A program made the translations under genes and the position numbers. The notes under the pieces were generated by a model. It did no database searches. It saw nothing but the letters and a program-made list of their open reading frames with translations, and had not been told where the DNA came from. Of a stretch of 64,000 nt of DNA, positions 1 through 13,592 are shown one piece after another (position 1 is the first letter of the stretch; each line of letters starts with the position of its first letter). Source of the DNA: Hymenolepis diminuta (Eukaryota; Platyhelminthes; Cestoda; Cyclophyllidea; Hymenolepididae). The stretch is from assembly GCA_900708905.1 (NCBI GenBank), contig CAADRB010000086.1, positions 178,771 through 242,770 of the forward strand, in the 5' to 3' direction.

Positions 1-2764
1 TTATCCAATTACATATTCAGCAAAGATATTTTGTCCTTTGTTTTAGTTTTCTAATATGATCAGCCAGATGCAGCTTATTTAGATGATAACGGCCTAGATT
101 TCTAAAATTTCACCAAAAGCAGAGCACTTAACATTACACAAGAATTCTTCTCTTTCCCTACAAAAAATACATGACGGGGCATATTTAATATCGTGGGATA
201 AAACGGGGAAATGTGCCTCATTCACATACACCGGACAAGGGTGTATATTATGGTGGGTAATGCCTGATGTTAATTATGCTCTTCTTCAATAATAACACGC
301 ACATATCTGACGCTCACTTTTGACCGCTCTCGCGTTTATGTTCGTACTTTCAATGTTAACTTACTGCGCGCATAATCATAAATTCAGTCCTATTTTCTTC
401 TCCATCTTCTTAGAATCCACCGAAAAATATCGGAAAATTTTGCAAAATTTTGAAAAAAAAAGAAGTTGAAGCCTTAATAAGGTACAAATAATATGGAAAT
501 TAAAAACTCAATAAAGTCCTTTTTGGATCAGTATTGGCCAGAGAGTTTTTATCGATCTATTTGTACTAATTGTGTAATCTAATTTAAATAAAAAAATAAT
601 AAACTTGCAGATTTTGAATGAAATGAGAGAGTGATTAAAGATAAAGCATCAGAATATATTGTTATCATATCAAAAGACATTCGGTATATAGTTTGATGCT
701 ATTTCACTAGAAGCTTATCCTAAAGCTTGGAAATGATTTTCACAAATTTTCATCATTCGAAAAGGTCGAGGTAGACCATTACTTTTACTAGAAAATTGTT
801 AAAAATGATAAATTTGCAATAAAAATGAAATGCATTTATATTTGTAAGACCAAGTAGAGGACAGCCGAGCATCCTCAACATCTCCATCCATTCTCAAAAT
901 AGGAACATGCAGTTTTATTGGATCCAGCTCTTCTGCTAATATAATAATTAATAAAAGATTAAAATATATCGTTCCCCCTTAGGGTATCGGCCGAAATCCA
1001 TTAAGTTTCGGGAATAAAAGCATCTACTGGAAAGAAAAAAATGTTTAAGATATTATTGAAACGGAAGTTTTTCTCTCGAATGTCATGATCCTGTTTAAAC
1101 AATATTTGTTTCCAGACATCCTTCTGACTTTCACCTTCAATGCATATAAGTAATTTCCTCATAAGTAATCGTAGGAAGTTCAAGAACAAGAAAAATTACA
1201 AATGAAAATCTAGACCTACGAATGGATTTCGTTAATTACATTAAATTTCAAATAAAGAAATGAAGTACTCTTAGAAGGGTGGATTTTTCAAAAAATCTTT
1301 GATTTTCTCATTTATTAAAAAGAACAGTTGCCCACTTAAACAACTACTGCATCGCAGAGATCATTATCAATTCACTTCAGTAAACCGGAGGGGAAGAATA
1401 CCATATAAATAGATTCCAGGCTGACTATTGAGATGAAATATATTTAAAATTACTCGAGTCCAGATAAACGGAAACGACTTTTAACCCAGCGAAGACTACA
1501 AATGCTTTATTAATAGAATATAACCGTTTATGTTTATCTTAGATATAGCAATTAGATTAGGCGTCTAGTTAACCAAAACCAAAATTGCGAGAGTGCTTTT
1601 TTCCCTAGTGCAGTTATGGAAGAATAATAATTTAATTATTTAGTTCCCGAGGAACGAATTCCGCTCGTAGAATTTTGCAACTTCTTCTCAGGACTGCAAA
1701 CTTATTTGATTCCGCTTTCCAGGAAAGTGTGAGCGCCACGTTGACACATGAAGAGGCTTGCCAATAAAATATAGAAACCGAGGAGGTGCCATTTGGACTT
1801 TTATGTAGGAACATTAGCCGCATGCCGCGTTTGGATGGAAGCTTATCCGTTGTCTAGACATTAGGCATATGATTATATTTCAAGCAGATGTTAACAAGCG
1901 TAATTCGTTAAAGCGTTTATTGCCTGCCAGATCTGCTATAAAGACTCCTTCAAAGGAATCATTTTCCGGTGATTATTTTAACGCTTAAATGTGAGTTAAG
2001 ACGATCTTGCTTAAAGTTTTCCGTAGTATTATCAAGGACGTATAAATCAATTCGGTATGGATAGAATTGATTCAAACTTATTCAGTTGTGTACTTTTGTT
2101 CTCTATCAACCATACTCGAAATGGTTTGTGGAATATCTGATAATGGTCCTGCAAATGAATGTAAACCTCTCTTTTGAAGCACTATTTTTGACGCAAACAC
2201 CTACTAAGTTGCCCTCAATGCCTAACCTCAACAGAACGCGAAGTTTTCAACGATCTTCATTCAAGAAAAGGCTATGAATAAAGAAGTAGTAGCATGAAAA
2301 GTACAGTTTAGCTTTTTCTGGGTCAAATTTGTCAAATGTTATTTCCTTTTTACTCATATTAACTTTTATTTGTCCAGCTTTCGATCAGAGTGGGATAAGA
2401 TTATAAATGCATATATCTACATTTTTGTTATTACTTGTAATAAATAAGTTTCTCAAGAATAAGGAATGAATTTGGCATTGATACTAGATGAAATGAGGTA
2501 TTTCAATTAGCCAATTAATTCAATCAAGTTGATCATTAAAAGTTCCTCAACAGGTGCCTATGACATTTCAAATGAGTTTTCGACTGAGGAGCTGAAATTT
2601 GTTGACTGGAAAAGATAGAAACTAAATCTAAAACCATTTTCCTTCACTTACGAAAAATTTTCACATTTTATTCACAGTTTTGACATTTAAAATGCAATAT
2701 TTTGTCAATACGTCAATAGGAAAATTATTTGTGTCCTTTGAGTAAATAAAAATAAATATTTTCT
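1..2764. other. AT-rich stretch, nothing recognised
   Basis: Only short open frames without domains or matched splice sites are present. A somewhat richer patch at 1620-1850 has a 63-codon minus-strand frame that resembles no known family. Confidence 0.5.
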
Positions 2765-2990
2765 TCCCAATATTGTTGAACAAACGAATAAACCCGTATA
2801 TTGTTTATTTGAAATAATGTGAATTAATCCATGCTCTATATAGTTCGGATTGGATTCTCCCCGCTAAACAGAACTTGTCCTTTTCCTTCCTCTGGTTAGG
2901 ATTTCAGCTTGTAGTTCGCAAAAGTTGACGACGAGTAGTGGAAAGAACTCAAAATTGAAATATGAATTCAGAAAATCTCTTAGCTTATTG
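2765..2990 (+). repeat. Diverged direct repeat, upstream copy (possible LTR or 5' leader)
   Basis: This stretch resembles 4508-4760 base for base over about 200 nt with many substitutions. Shared landmarks are TATTGTTGAA, AATATGAATTA-like sequence, CCTCTGGTTAGGAT versus CCTCTGGTAAGGAT, and CTTGTAGTTCG versus CTTGTAAGTCG. It sits just upstream of the gag remnant, so it may be a decayed long terminal repeat or untranslated leader of that element. No clear TG..CA ends or target duplication is visible. Confidence 0.4.
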
Positions 2991-3096
2991 ATTAATTTGA
3001 ATATGTCCTAATCAAAAAATAGCTACAGAATAAATTAATTCTGACGAAAAAGCAGGAATACTAAATCAACTTTCCAGAAATTGTTAAATCACTCTT

Positions 3097-3990
3097 ATGA
3101 TACTGCAAGAGAAGTTTTGCAAAGTGAAAACTTACACGACGGACACTTTCTCTCTCATATCAACTGCAGAATCACTGATTTCGCAAGTTAATAGGTTTAA
3201 CCACGATCTAGACGTGGATCGAACTTTTGATAATTGGTTTGAAAAGTGTGAGGATGCTTTCCATGACGATCATGTTGATATCCTAGATGATGAAAAATTT
3301 AACATTTTTACAGAGGTTATGAGCTGCTGAAAATGAAAGGTCCTCCATCCAAGAACATTTTTCGATTTAAAGTCTTATAAAATTGTCTCAATTCTCTCCA
3401 ATTTGTCTTCCGAACTCTGAAAGCGTGTAAAGAGTTTTCTTCATATCAGAGAAATTGACAACGACTGGATGTCCTATGCTTGACGTATCAATACAGCCTT
3501 TAAGCTCTCCGATTTTCAGCCATTTTGATGGGCTGTTACAAATGTCTAAAGTTTTCGAGTGATCTTCGAGAATATTTTTCAACTGATTTCTATAGTCAAA
3601 CCTTCTGAACACACAAAGAAAGTGATAAAATCACACAAATGGATCTTGCCAATTAATGCACGAATTTAGATATCAAGCATGACGGTGAAATGAATAAGCA
3701 GACACAATTGAACGCAATTATGTGAATCGAATTTCTGGTGAAGGAATTTCCCTTGTAACTGTGTTCCAGAGTATCCTCGCTCTCCTCAAATTTTGATCTA
3801 AATGCTTACTCTTTAATGATTTGCTTTTTGCACGGTTCTGTCCTTTTAAGTCTCACAAATGCACCTTGTGTGGCTAATGAGGATATGGGGAAACGATACG
3901 CTGAACTAAATCGGAATCCAGAAAGGAGAACGGCACCCAGAAAATTAAACCAATGGTCAGTCAAGTGACAGGACCAAGAGTCAGCTCAAC
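3097..3990 (+). pseudogene. Broken gag gene of a Ty3/gypsy-type retroelement
   Basis: Fragments in different plus-strand frames line up, in order, with the Gag of the metazoan gypsy group often annotated as K02A2.6-like. First is an intact N-terminal piece at 3097-3330 containing SLISQVNRF, TFDNWFEKCEDAF and LDDEKF. Next is GCYKCLKFSSD near 3530-3565, then NLDIKHDGEMNK near 3664-3699. Last is a zinc-knuckle-like FARFCPFKSHKCTLCG near 3829-3876, followed directly by TAA TGA. Several frameshifts and stops separate the pieces, so no functional Gag can be made. The similarity is from recall of the family, not from a search. The run after the knuckle stays partly open (3953-4228) and is probably the decayed continuation. 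Confidence 0.6.
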
Positions 3991-4507
3991 GAAGGATATG
4001 AGAATCCGCAGAACAATCCCTACGAATGTGTTACAAATGAGTAGAAGGAATAGAAAGAGAAGAAAACAGCGTTCGGAACTAGATTCTGCTGAAGTCCATG
4101 GATCGAACCAAGAATCGAAAGTGAATGTTGTCGAGAATGTTCGGAGTGGAGATCTTCCCCCCGGATACAGTATTTTGTCCCAAGCATCAAAATCAATAGC
4201 TCCTAACCAAGAGAAAAGAAAAGAATAGATCCTGTTACGATTATTCTCATGAATTTCTGGAGGGTTGCTCACCTAAGGCTTGACAAAAGGTCTCCGATGG
4301 AATTACTAACGGGAAGAAGCTAACCAAAGCTACATCAATCACTTGAAAATGTCCCATAAAGAGTGGTAAGTTGTAACGAAGGAATGCGGAACCAACAGAA
4401 GGATTTCAAGCAAATCTTGAGAAAAAGTCGAACAAGAAAAGCTTAAAAAGGGAGGTATCAAGGCGTTGAATTATTAACTATTGTCCTACGAGGAAAATAA
4501 TGTATTC

Positions 4508-4950
4508 TTCCCTTTATTGTTGAAATAGCACCTAGCTCTTATATTTTTATGTGAACTAATATGAATTACGTTATATTGCAAATAAATCGCATCGAAATCA
4601 CTAATATCAAGAGAAATTTGTATTTTCTCTTCCTCTGGTAAGGATATCGTCTTGTAAGTCGTAAAAATTATAAGCTATTAGAAATTGAAAATTATTGAAA
4701 TTGCAAATTATTATTAGAAAAGCATCGAGAATCTATTGAAAATCGCTATAACTACAGTAGCTAAAATTCAGTAGAAAGAATAAAGAATACCTTCGACTCA
4801 AACTCTTGTTATTATGTGATCCTACTTCGCAGAAGATGAATTGATGCCGAGTAAATCACTCATTTCAGCTCTGGCGAGATTGTATTTCCGATTATCGACA
4901 AGCCAGTTCACAAAGAATGAAGCTTGAAAACTTAACTCAGGTTTATCTGA
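4508..4950 (+). repeat. Diverged direct repeat, downstream copy, with a possible second gag start
   Basis: The first 250 bases match the copy at 2765-2990. Beyond them a stretch at 4840-4930 reads KSLISALARLYFRLS, which resembles the SLISQVNRF region of the gag remnant at the same distance from the repeat. If real, this is a second truncated copy of the 5' end of the same retroelement rather than its 3' LTR. The match is weak. Confidence 0.33.
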
Positions 4951-6765
4951 AATATTTGATTTGAAATTCTAATGCGAACTACTTTTTCTTGATTAGCAAA
5001 TCAATGATGAATGAAGAATGCCACTTTGATTTTAAAATTCAACTTCAAATAACTAAAGACTACTGTGGAAAATGCTTGAAATTTTCCGTATCTTACTTTT
5101 AATAAAGCATCTATTCTTCAAGTACTTTCCAAAGGCCGCAATTATGAAAATACAAACAGTATGCAACTTTGTAATTAATGCATTTCCATGCACGGTTCGT
5201 TTCGAGGAAACATTGAAAAGGTCATGTATCTGTTGGCAATTAGTTTCTGTCTGTGCAACCTGGACATATTCGTTACCCCTAAATGTCTGCACTTAATATA
5301 AACGTATATGAACAGAATGGGAAAGAGGATTCTAAATTAATCAATTTCAGAATTTCTCTCATTTCATTACTGTCAACGGTCACTGTCATTAACGGTGGTC
5401 AAAATGGACAGTTATAAATAATAATTAAAGGAGTTGTAATGAACAATAGTATGTAGAGGCATCGCTGCTAGTTTCATCAACTTGCTCTTGGTTATAAAAT
5501 GACACAGGTAAGTCGGGATGACAAGACCAACCACGGAAATAAATCAACCGGTCAGCGAGCTCGAAATAAATTGGAAATTATCTCATGCATGCATCCAGGA
5601 GTCCAGTGATGGAGATTGAACTTCGCAAAATATAAACCTCCTCCTTTTGAGCATATGGACAATTCTATGCTCCTGAATTTAAAGAATGTATAACATGTGA
5701 TGTTCTGACTTAATTATCCACATATTATTGACTCCACTCCCTGTTTCTTACCTCATTGAACTCATTTACTATTCCTCCTATTCGGATGATGTTCTCCAAT
5801 TAAATATGTGATTTCTTCTGTTTCATAAGCAATAAGTAAATAATAATGAAAATTGTTTAAACCAATCAATTATGCAACTTACTGATGATGATTTTAACTA
5901 TATTTAAGTAGTGAACCAGCTGTGAATTCCTAGAGTTTACGAGAGAGAGACTGACCCGAAATTTTCGATTAAGTATCATAAATATCAATAATTTACTCGA
6001 TTTGCATAATCAAAAAAGTAATTCGTTAAATTAAATATTTCGCTCTATAAGGAAATAATATAAACAAACAATTCCTCTTTTATCAATATCAAAGGCAAAA
6101 AATTTTACAAATCATTCTGCTTATTAGTAAATTCTCAAAGATTTTTTAGGGGCGTACTGTTATAATTTTATGGTCTATTTCACAAATTTTTTTTTCTCAA
6201 CTCGAAAAGTGTGAATTTTTAGGGTTTTGTTTTTCTGATAGAAATTTGTTCAACAAATTCCGTTTTCACCAACCGAAAAATCAAAAAGTGTTAATTTCTC
6301 CTTGACAGAATTAAAGATTTCTCAAGAACATTTTAAAGGATTAGAAAATTTTAAAATTATCAATCAATATATTCGAATACCGCGTCATATGTCACTTTTA
6401 AAAACGATGAATACAATGTAATGGTTTAAAAATGGCAAGGAGAGGGATTAGTTACACTTGTCAACGGCTATCATAAGGTTTTACTCTTATTATAAATCAA
6501 GGAGATACAATATTTAATAATGGGATAGTTCTGCGATCTAAAAGTTGATATCCCAACAAGAAGAAGGAAAAACACAAATTCTCGTTGTTATAGCAGAAAC
6601 TTCTCACAGTTCAATTTGAACCATGCGTGGCATAGTGTAATTCGCATTAGTTCAAGTAAGCAGTCTAGGGGTTTGTCAATATTTCAATAATAATGGGAAG
6701 AAAATATGAAATAATTAATTTCATCATGGGAAAATATTTGCTAATATTGATAATAATAACTTTCT
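4951..6765. other. AT-rich stretch, nothing recognised
   Basis: Overlapping frames on both strands at 5053-5296 are unrecognised. The remainder is A/T-rich without clear repeats. Confidence 0.45.
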
Positions 6766-7000
6766 TCAGGTCCGCTTAAAGTCCTGCTGGTTCAGTATTC
6801 CCTTTCTAAAGGCGCATTCGGGTAATTGATGTAGTTTCAATTTTCTTCTTCTCAATAATATTGCCATCGGGGATTTCCCATCAAGCCATGGATGAGCAGA
6901 CATCCAGTGATTCTCGAGTACAGCTTTCAGCTTTCTTAGCATGCCTCCCTCATCCTTTTTAGGTCGACCTGCCCCTTTCCATTCTCATGGTAAGGGATAT
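6766..7000 (-). pseudogene. Integrase C-terminal remnant of a Ty3/gypsy-type pol
   Basis: Read on the minus strand, 6995-6951 gives PYHENGKGQVDLKRM, matching the PYHPxSNGQxERxVxTFKR signature of gypsy integrases. One frameshift later comes RPKKDEGGMLRKLKAVLEN, then HPWLDGKSPMAILLRRRKL, corresponding to the TPNxxxxxGKSPAExxxGRKxR segment. The frame ends at TGA 6768-6766. The frameshift and substitutions show it is dead. Only the region after the catalytic core is visible; the three catalytic acidic residues, reverse transcriptase and RNase H were not found nearby. It may derive from the same family as the gag remnant at 3.1 kb, but it lies in the opposite orientation. Confidence 0.6.
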
Positions 7001-8899
7001 TTGCTTCAGATACCTGTAACAGAACACTGCATTCGTTTTTGTCATCGAAAAAAGATTTCCATTCTCTCTCTTTCCGACAGCTTTCACTTTTAATATTGGT
7101 CAAAATTCAATACCTATCGCAGAAATTAGCTCAGAACGCAAATTCACTTCCCCTTCTTTCTGTCCCTCATTGTAACACGTTCGTCTAGATTCTACTGTGA
7201 ATTTTTAATCCGCTTCATATCCCTCTTCAAATTGACTCCTAGTTCTGACGTCGGACTGACCGATGTTTTAACGATAAAGTCGGACAATCAAGAATCACAT
7301 TTCATTCGAATTCTGGAGTTCGATTTCCGATTTTCACAATGGTTTTATTATTCTCCTTGTAATGTTCAAACGTTTTACAGCTCAATTTTTGTTATCCAAT
7401 TTCTAATTTTTTATAGAAGATTGGGTTGAAGAAAATACAATATTTTAATACACTCAAACTGACATTTGGATGGCTTGAGATTTGAAGGGCTAGGTATGAT
7501 TACCACTCTTTTTTAATCAAAATACCTGTTACTAAGCGTGCCAATAGGGATAGGTAATTGAATATTTATTTATTATATCAAATGTAAATGAAAAATAAAA
7601 TACATGAGAAATCACAAAGAAAACTTATTTTTGACTAAAGTGATCGGAAGTAATTGTGATCGAATCAGCAAATTTGATAGGTTCGATATATGTCGACGAT
7701 CTTCAGAGAGGAATTTGCTACCAGAGTCTTTGATTAGACATGTGAATAAAAACATTTATCTTGATTTTACGGTATAGTATGATGGTTTTCCAGTTTGTTT
7801 TACTGAGCTGTGAATGCATAGACATGTTCTGCATAGGTGATTGATTATACTTCATAACTTAATGGTCCGGGACTTATTTCTTGAGGTTGATTTACATAGG
7901 GCGTCCATTCAATGAATAATGTGTCAATTTTCACTGTTTGATGGAATTGTAAATCAGCAACAGATTTCAGAACCGGATATATTAAATGGGGTTTTTAAGC
8001 TGTTTACCGATTCTCCCACCTACTCTGCTGCCTAGCCACATTCTATGTTTTCATGTATACGAGGCCGGCTTTCAGTCTTTTTCTCCAAATAAACATATCC
8101 AGCCAGTGTGTTTATCCCCTCCTTATTCTGTAGACATTGTAGAACTAAGAGGGCAACCACTTAGGTGGTTTTTCAATTCTACTTGATAATTGGCTAATTG
8201 GTGGAAAAGGGCAATTTTCTATTCAAAACGCAGAAAAATAAGAGAAGGTAGAAATGAATATTAGCTGAATACAAATATAGAAATATGACATTTAAGCTTA
8301 GGTTTATATCATTCTAAATATGCACTTTCTTCCACACTGAAACATATTGGAACTGTTTTGTGAAGTACGTGGTTTCAAAGATAGAAATAAATAAGATTTT
8401 ATTTTTAGGTGTAGAAATTTTTTACAATACTCCCCTAAGGTTTTTTACTCCAAGGTTATAATAAACTTAATGACTTTAAATATCCTCTTCTCTTAAAAAA
8501 GTATATTATTTTGAAGCCTTTCCAAAAGATATTCCTGTCATGTAGTATGTTTTAACATTTTTGTTTATTTCAGGATAAAATTTTTAGATAATGGAAGAGA
8601 GAAGTTTCAAAAGCATACACGAATTATATTGTAATTCAAAGTGAGTGATCGGGGTCGTTGATAACGCTATTGGGTTTAATAATCATAACGTTGTATATTA
8701 TTATTATATACTTAATTATTTCTTTAATTCCGGAAATTATCCGGTATGAAAGAAAATGGGTAGTATTTTATTTGCCCAACCAGGACATGTGGTACCTACG
8801 TACTCTAACTTATAGGCCATTTAAGTTCCTCAATGCACTGCACACCTGTTGACTCTTGCATCTGTCCAAACTGTTAATGAACAGAGAAAGTATATATGG
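7001..8899. other. Flank of the integrase remnant, no gene recognised
   Basis: The upstream part of the pol gene might be expected at 7001-7450 on the minus strand, but no reverse transcriptase or integrase core motif survives recognisably. Frames at 7232-7429 and 7986-8186 are unrecognised. Confidence 0.4.
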
Positions 8900-9099
8900 T
8901 CCACCGCTTTATTATGCCTCATTCTGTCTATTCCTCACAATTCATATTGTTCCCGTTTAGTACTGACGCCCTCTTTTTTCCTTCAAATTCCTCCTTATAC
9001 TCCCTTGTCGTCTCTCCTCTCATTCACTTTCCAATTGTCCAGCACACTTTTACCCAACCAAAACCTTGGTCTTCTCACCCGCTAAAGGCTGTTTTCTCC
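8900..9099 (+). repeat. 190-bp dispersed repeat, copy A
   Basis: This pyrimidine-rich segment matches the reverse complements of 19150-19335 and 58425-58616. Shared blocks include TTTAGTACTGACGCCCTC, CCAATTGTCCAGCACA, ACCCAACC and GTCTTCTCACC. It could be a MITE, a short retroposon or a fragment of a longer element; no terminal repeats or coding capacity are evident. Open frames across it (8849-9105) arise from the low-purine composition. Confidence 0.5.
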
Positions 9100-12000
9100 T
9101 GTTAGTGATAGGATGAGCATCATTTTGTATAAGGAGATGATTAGTGCAATTTGGTTGAGCTCCTGCAGTGGCTTTACTTGGAATTAGAGCTACTTTGGGC
9201 ACAACAAAATCGTCTCTCATAGAACGTCAGAAATACTGTGAGGCCCTCTAATAATAATCGAACTTCACGAGTAATTATTTATGAAATGTTCTTTATAGTT
9301 ATTTAAAATGAAATTTAGACTTGTAGCTTTTTTAATATCACTGCGAGCACATCCTTTTTTTCTTTCTAGGATTCGAAAAATATGTTAATCTATTTGGAAA
9401 TACAGTAAGGGTATTCTGACTGATATTAAATTTCGTACTGATGAACTTCGAAGTAGATTATCAAAAGTAATGCAACAGTCAAGCAACGCAACGTATATTG
9501 TTTGCTCAAATCAAACAGATTGCACATCGTAATGACAACGAAATTTGACTTCCTGTCAAGTGTGTGGAAATCATTTTTAAATGAAATATTATATTTATTT
9601 TCTAATAACATTTCCTAATAACTGGATCTCTTGTCTGAAACAGCTTTATTAACATAACTCACCAACCTTTGTTTTAATCTCGTGCCTCGTCATAGGATCT
9701 CTCCTATTGAGCAACACGGCGCGTAGTATAATTGGCTCATACTTTGTTTCAATTAATCTTAAAATTTCATAAATTTTATTTTTTCCAGGTTTAAGTTTTT
9801 TAATAAAAAATTATTCGTAATTCGGAACCTAAGATTAAAATGAGATTTTCAGACTTCTTCCTTTAAAACCTCAAGAGCACATGAAATAATTTCATCAAAA
9901 TCTGTATATTAATTAATTTTTATCATCTCTTTTTTGTTATAGGCCACTGTTTAATAAAAGTGAAAATGAAGGAATGATCAAATTTTAAATAATATTTACA
10001 TCATCCTCAATTGGAAATATGCTAGCCATCAACAGTAAGTTTATTTAAAAAAGTTATTAATTCTCAAATTAGAATGAAAAAAACATTTTTCTGATAATCC
10101 GAATTGATTCAGTTTCATCCCCGAAACACTGTAAATTAGCTTTAGAAGTGATAAATGTGCAATGAAGTCAATCAGTTCGAAAAATTTTAAAGTATTTTAA
10201 TAAGAAGTGTACCAATTTTATTAAAAAATTACAGGTATTCAAATCCGTTATTCTCTGACAAACTTAGATTTTAAACAATTCTCTTTTTCAAAATTTTTAA
10301 GTAACGCAATCCGATCGATGGGAAAATTCATAAAAAATTTAAAATATTCTTAAATAATGTATTTTAATGTTAAAGAAAAAGATTCATTCTCTATAAATCA
10401 TATCCATTTTAAAATTTTAGTTGTTTTAAAATGAAAACAGTTCATGAACCAATGTTATCACTGTTTGCACAACAAATGAAATTTTGACGTCATAATGACA
10501 CCAAAATGTGGCCTCACAGTAATTTGGGACAAATAAGAATTGCATTACTATAATCCTTCAGATAGAAAAATTACATTCTCCTGTAAATTTGTGCAGGTGA
10601 GTTTTGCACTCCGATTTTCTTAGATCAGAAACAACTGCGATGATAAAATCCTCTCGTGTTTTAATCAGCCTCGTTCGGGCTTACGCATAATTAGAAAAAA
10701 AGAGATCCTACTTTGAGGCTGTGAATTTTACAAAGATATTCACGAAATAACAAATGTAATTTCCACGTTATGTTGCTTAGTAATATCAATAATTATAATA
10801 TAAATTGTTTTATTTTATGTTTACTTCTTCTTAACTAAGCACAATCATTTTCATGAAGGCTTCTTCTTACAAATCGCGCTAAGGTGAAAATGTTTACTTA
10901 TTGGATCTATCTATTAACATCTGCAATAATTTTCTAGCAACAAACCTGAATGTCAGATTTATTGAATAAGTTAGTCTTTTTGCTGAATAAACTATTAAAA
11001 AAATACTGTTTTGTGATTTTTAAAATTATTGTTAATGACAGCTAAGGAACGTTTTTGAAGAATTGTACTTAACTGAAACTAGTATGATCCAGACGTCTAT
11101 CCAGAAAAAAATTTAATACCTTAGAATTCCCAAGCTTCTCTCAGTTTTAAACATCCAACATGAATCCCTAGCATGGATCAATGGTGACTAGATACCTAAC
11201 ACATTGGCCATCTATGATCGTCTAGGAAATAATTTTTTCCCCCCCACTTTAATGGACAAAATTCTTTGCCAACTTTGTCATTACACGTATCTCTGACCTT
11301 TTTGTATCCCTTTCAAATGAAATATAAAAACGGCTTATCTTTCAGTCTCCTTCTCGAGGTTTCTCTTTCTACCCAAGGAGTAGTGCTCATCACCATCTTG
11401 TCTTATCTCCATTACTTTATATTGAATATAGTAATAAGCTATAATTGTGATTGTTCAGACAGATCTACTAAGCTCTTAGCTACTTAAGCTATCTTCCTCC
11501 TTTGAAAGTGATAATCCTTGAAGATCACTTTGCCTTCCCAGTAAATAGGTATATCTTTCAGATTCGAATAGATACACGCTTATAACGACGTCACTTCTCT
11601 ACATTAAGTCATTTCAGAAAGAGAATCTAATCACAATTTCACATTAGGCTATCAACTTTGCTGGTATGAATAATCGTGTTCGACTAAATACCTATACGTG
11701 GAAGATGTGGACAATATGTATGTTGCATGTCCAAATCACCGCAAATGCTCCTGTTCTAGCATTAGCTATAAAAGTATTCCATTAGTTAGAACAATGTAAA
11801 CATGTATAACAGGTAAACAGGGTTATTAAATATAAGCTGCGGGATGAATAACCTTCAATCTTGAGATGTATATATATAAATACGTATGGAAAATCTGGGA
11901 AAAATACAAATTCAACTTTGATGTAATTTACTATTCATCTGTTTCATTTGTTACGTTTAAGAATGCAGCGTGATTAGCCACAATGACTATGATACATATT

Positions 12001-13437
12001 GCTCAACACCCTTCTCATCCCCCCGCAACTTGAAAGAATCCATCTTTAGGATACGGCAACACGAGTAAAATTGACTTTCTGCTCACTATCAAAGCAATTA
12101 TTACCGTTTTAATGTTATTATGGCGGAATATTATATATATCTCACATAGAATGGCCATCTACTACTCTTTCAGGTAAAAATAAGCCAAATAAATGATAAA
12201 GTGGGGAAGATGGTAAAGATGCCGAGGATAAATTGAATGAATCAAAGAACCCTACTTCATTTTTCGATGGTTGGACTTGGATTTTACAAAATTTACTTAC
12301 TGGATAGTTTGCACTCCGAAATTCAAGTTTCATGATTTGTCACCTGGATTACTGACAGGTTCTTTACCGTTTTTATTTATGACAGTGGGTCCTTCCACTC
12401 CAATTCATTTTCTCCTTCAAAGACTGAGGAAGCAGAATGACTGTATATGATAGCAAGTAGCTCACATGGTCTTGACACAGCGGATCTAAAAAGCATTCAG
12501 AAAAGGAAATCAAAAATAGATCGTTTCAAGGCCACACTATTATTATGATCTCGGTGGCAAAATGTCAACCTAAAACAATGTTGAAAGTATAGAGGAGGGA
12601 AGAGAAAATAAAATTTAAGAATTTTGAACTCGGTTATCGATACGTACCTTCTTGTGCTTTTGGTATTCTTGTAGTGAGATATTTAAGAGTATTAAGCGGT
12701 TAGCTTGGTTAGAAATCACAAATGTACTTATATGCATTTTCTTCATCATGTAATTGAAATTTCATTTCTTTTAAAGGCAGAAGAATAGGAAAATCTATAG
12801 CGATTACTGCTACCACGTGAGGAGGATGCGAAATCATGAAAATTTCTTCCCTAAAACTTAGAGTTCACTCCAGTGTTCGGGTTGCACTTTGCATCATTTT
12901 GTCCTTAACATCTTCGAGACACCTGAGACGTTCACTTCTGTTTGGAATGAAACAATTGGGCATCAATTGAACTAATTTTCATAAACCAGAATTTAAATTC
13001 TTTTGCAGTTTCTTTGTCACCTATTTCAAAATCTATCTCTAATCCGTTGGTTGCCAGAAAAAGGGCTAACATCGTAAACAGCGCAAGTTTGAAGAATGGG
13101 TGGTCGCGCCACTCCCATATTCTTTTTGCACAGTATTTGGCTCGTGCAAGCCGGAAAATCAGCAACTTTGAAACCACCTAAAACTTGATTGAGAGAACAG
13201 TTTTTCACATAAGGCATCAAAATTGTCCCTTCGCATTAAATCTGAAACCATCACTCCAATATTATGAACTTTAACCATCCATCATGACACCTCTTACACC
13301 AAAAAACTGATTTCCTTACTTCATAACCTGTCATGCTTTTATGCCGATGAATTATTTAAACACTGCTTCAATAATTCATTAACTGCATACAGGAAGCATG
13401 GCAATCAAAGTGAATATCAGCCAAGCCAAAGGTTATG
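9100..13437. other. AT-rich stretch, nothing recognised
   Basis: Long A/T-rich runs and a short TA-rich tract near 11866-11876. Minus-strand frames at 12932-13220 overlap in two registers and match nothing known to me. Confidence 0.45.
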
Positions 13438-13592
13438 GATGTAATACTCGATGAAGTACGTCAAGAGAAAGAACTGACTACCTGCTGTGGATGAAACTGG
13501 ATTGACGTAATGCGGGTTTCTCACCAGGGGAGTTACTTATTAATAAAAAATGAACGTTGGGAAAAATTTGCTCAATAGAATCGGAAAAGAAA
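13438..13592 (+). repeat. SINE copy, degenerate
   Basis: Matches the SINE family at the body (GCGGGTTTCTCACCA) and 3' end (GAACGTTGGGAAAA). The internal promoter half is barely recognisable. It is one of the more doubtful members. Confidence 0.4.

Noticed and set aside
3953..4060. LNEGYENPQNNPYECV, reminiscent of the GYENP tail of amyloid-precursor-like proteins
   Set aside because: It directly follows the retroelement zinc knuckle in the gag remnant and has an upstream stop; the resemblance is four or five residues only.
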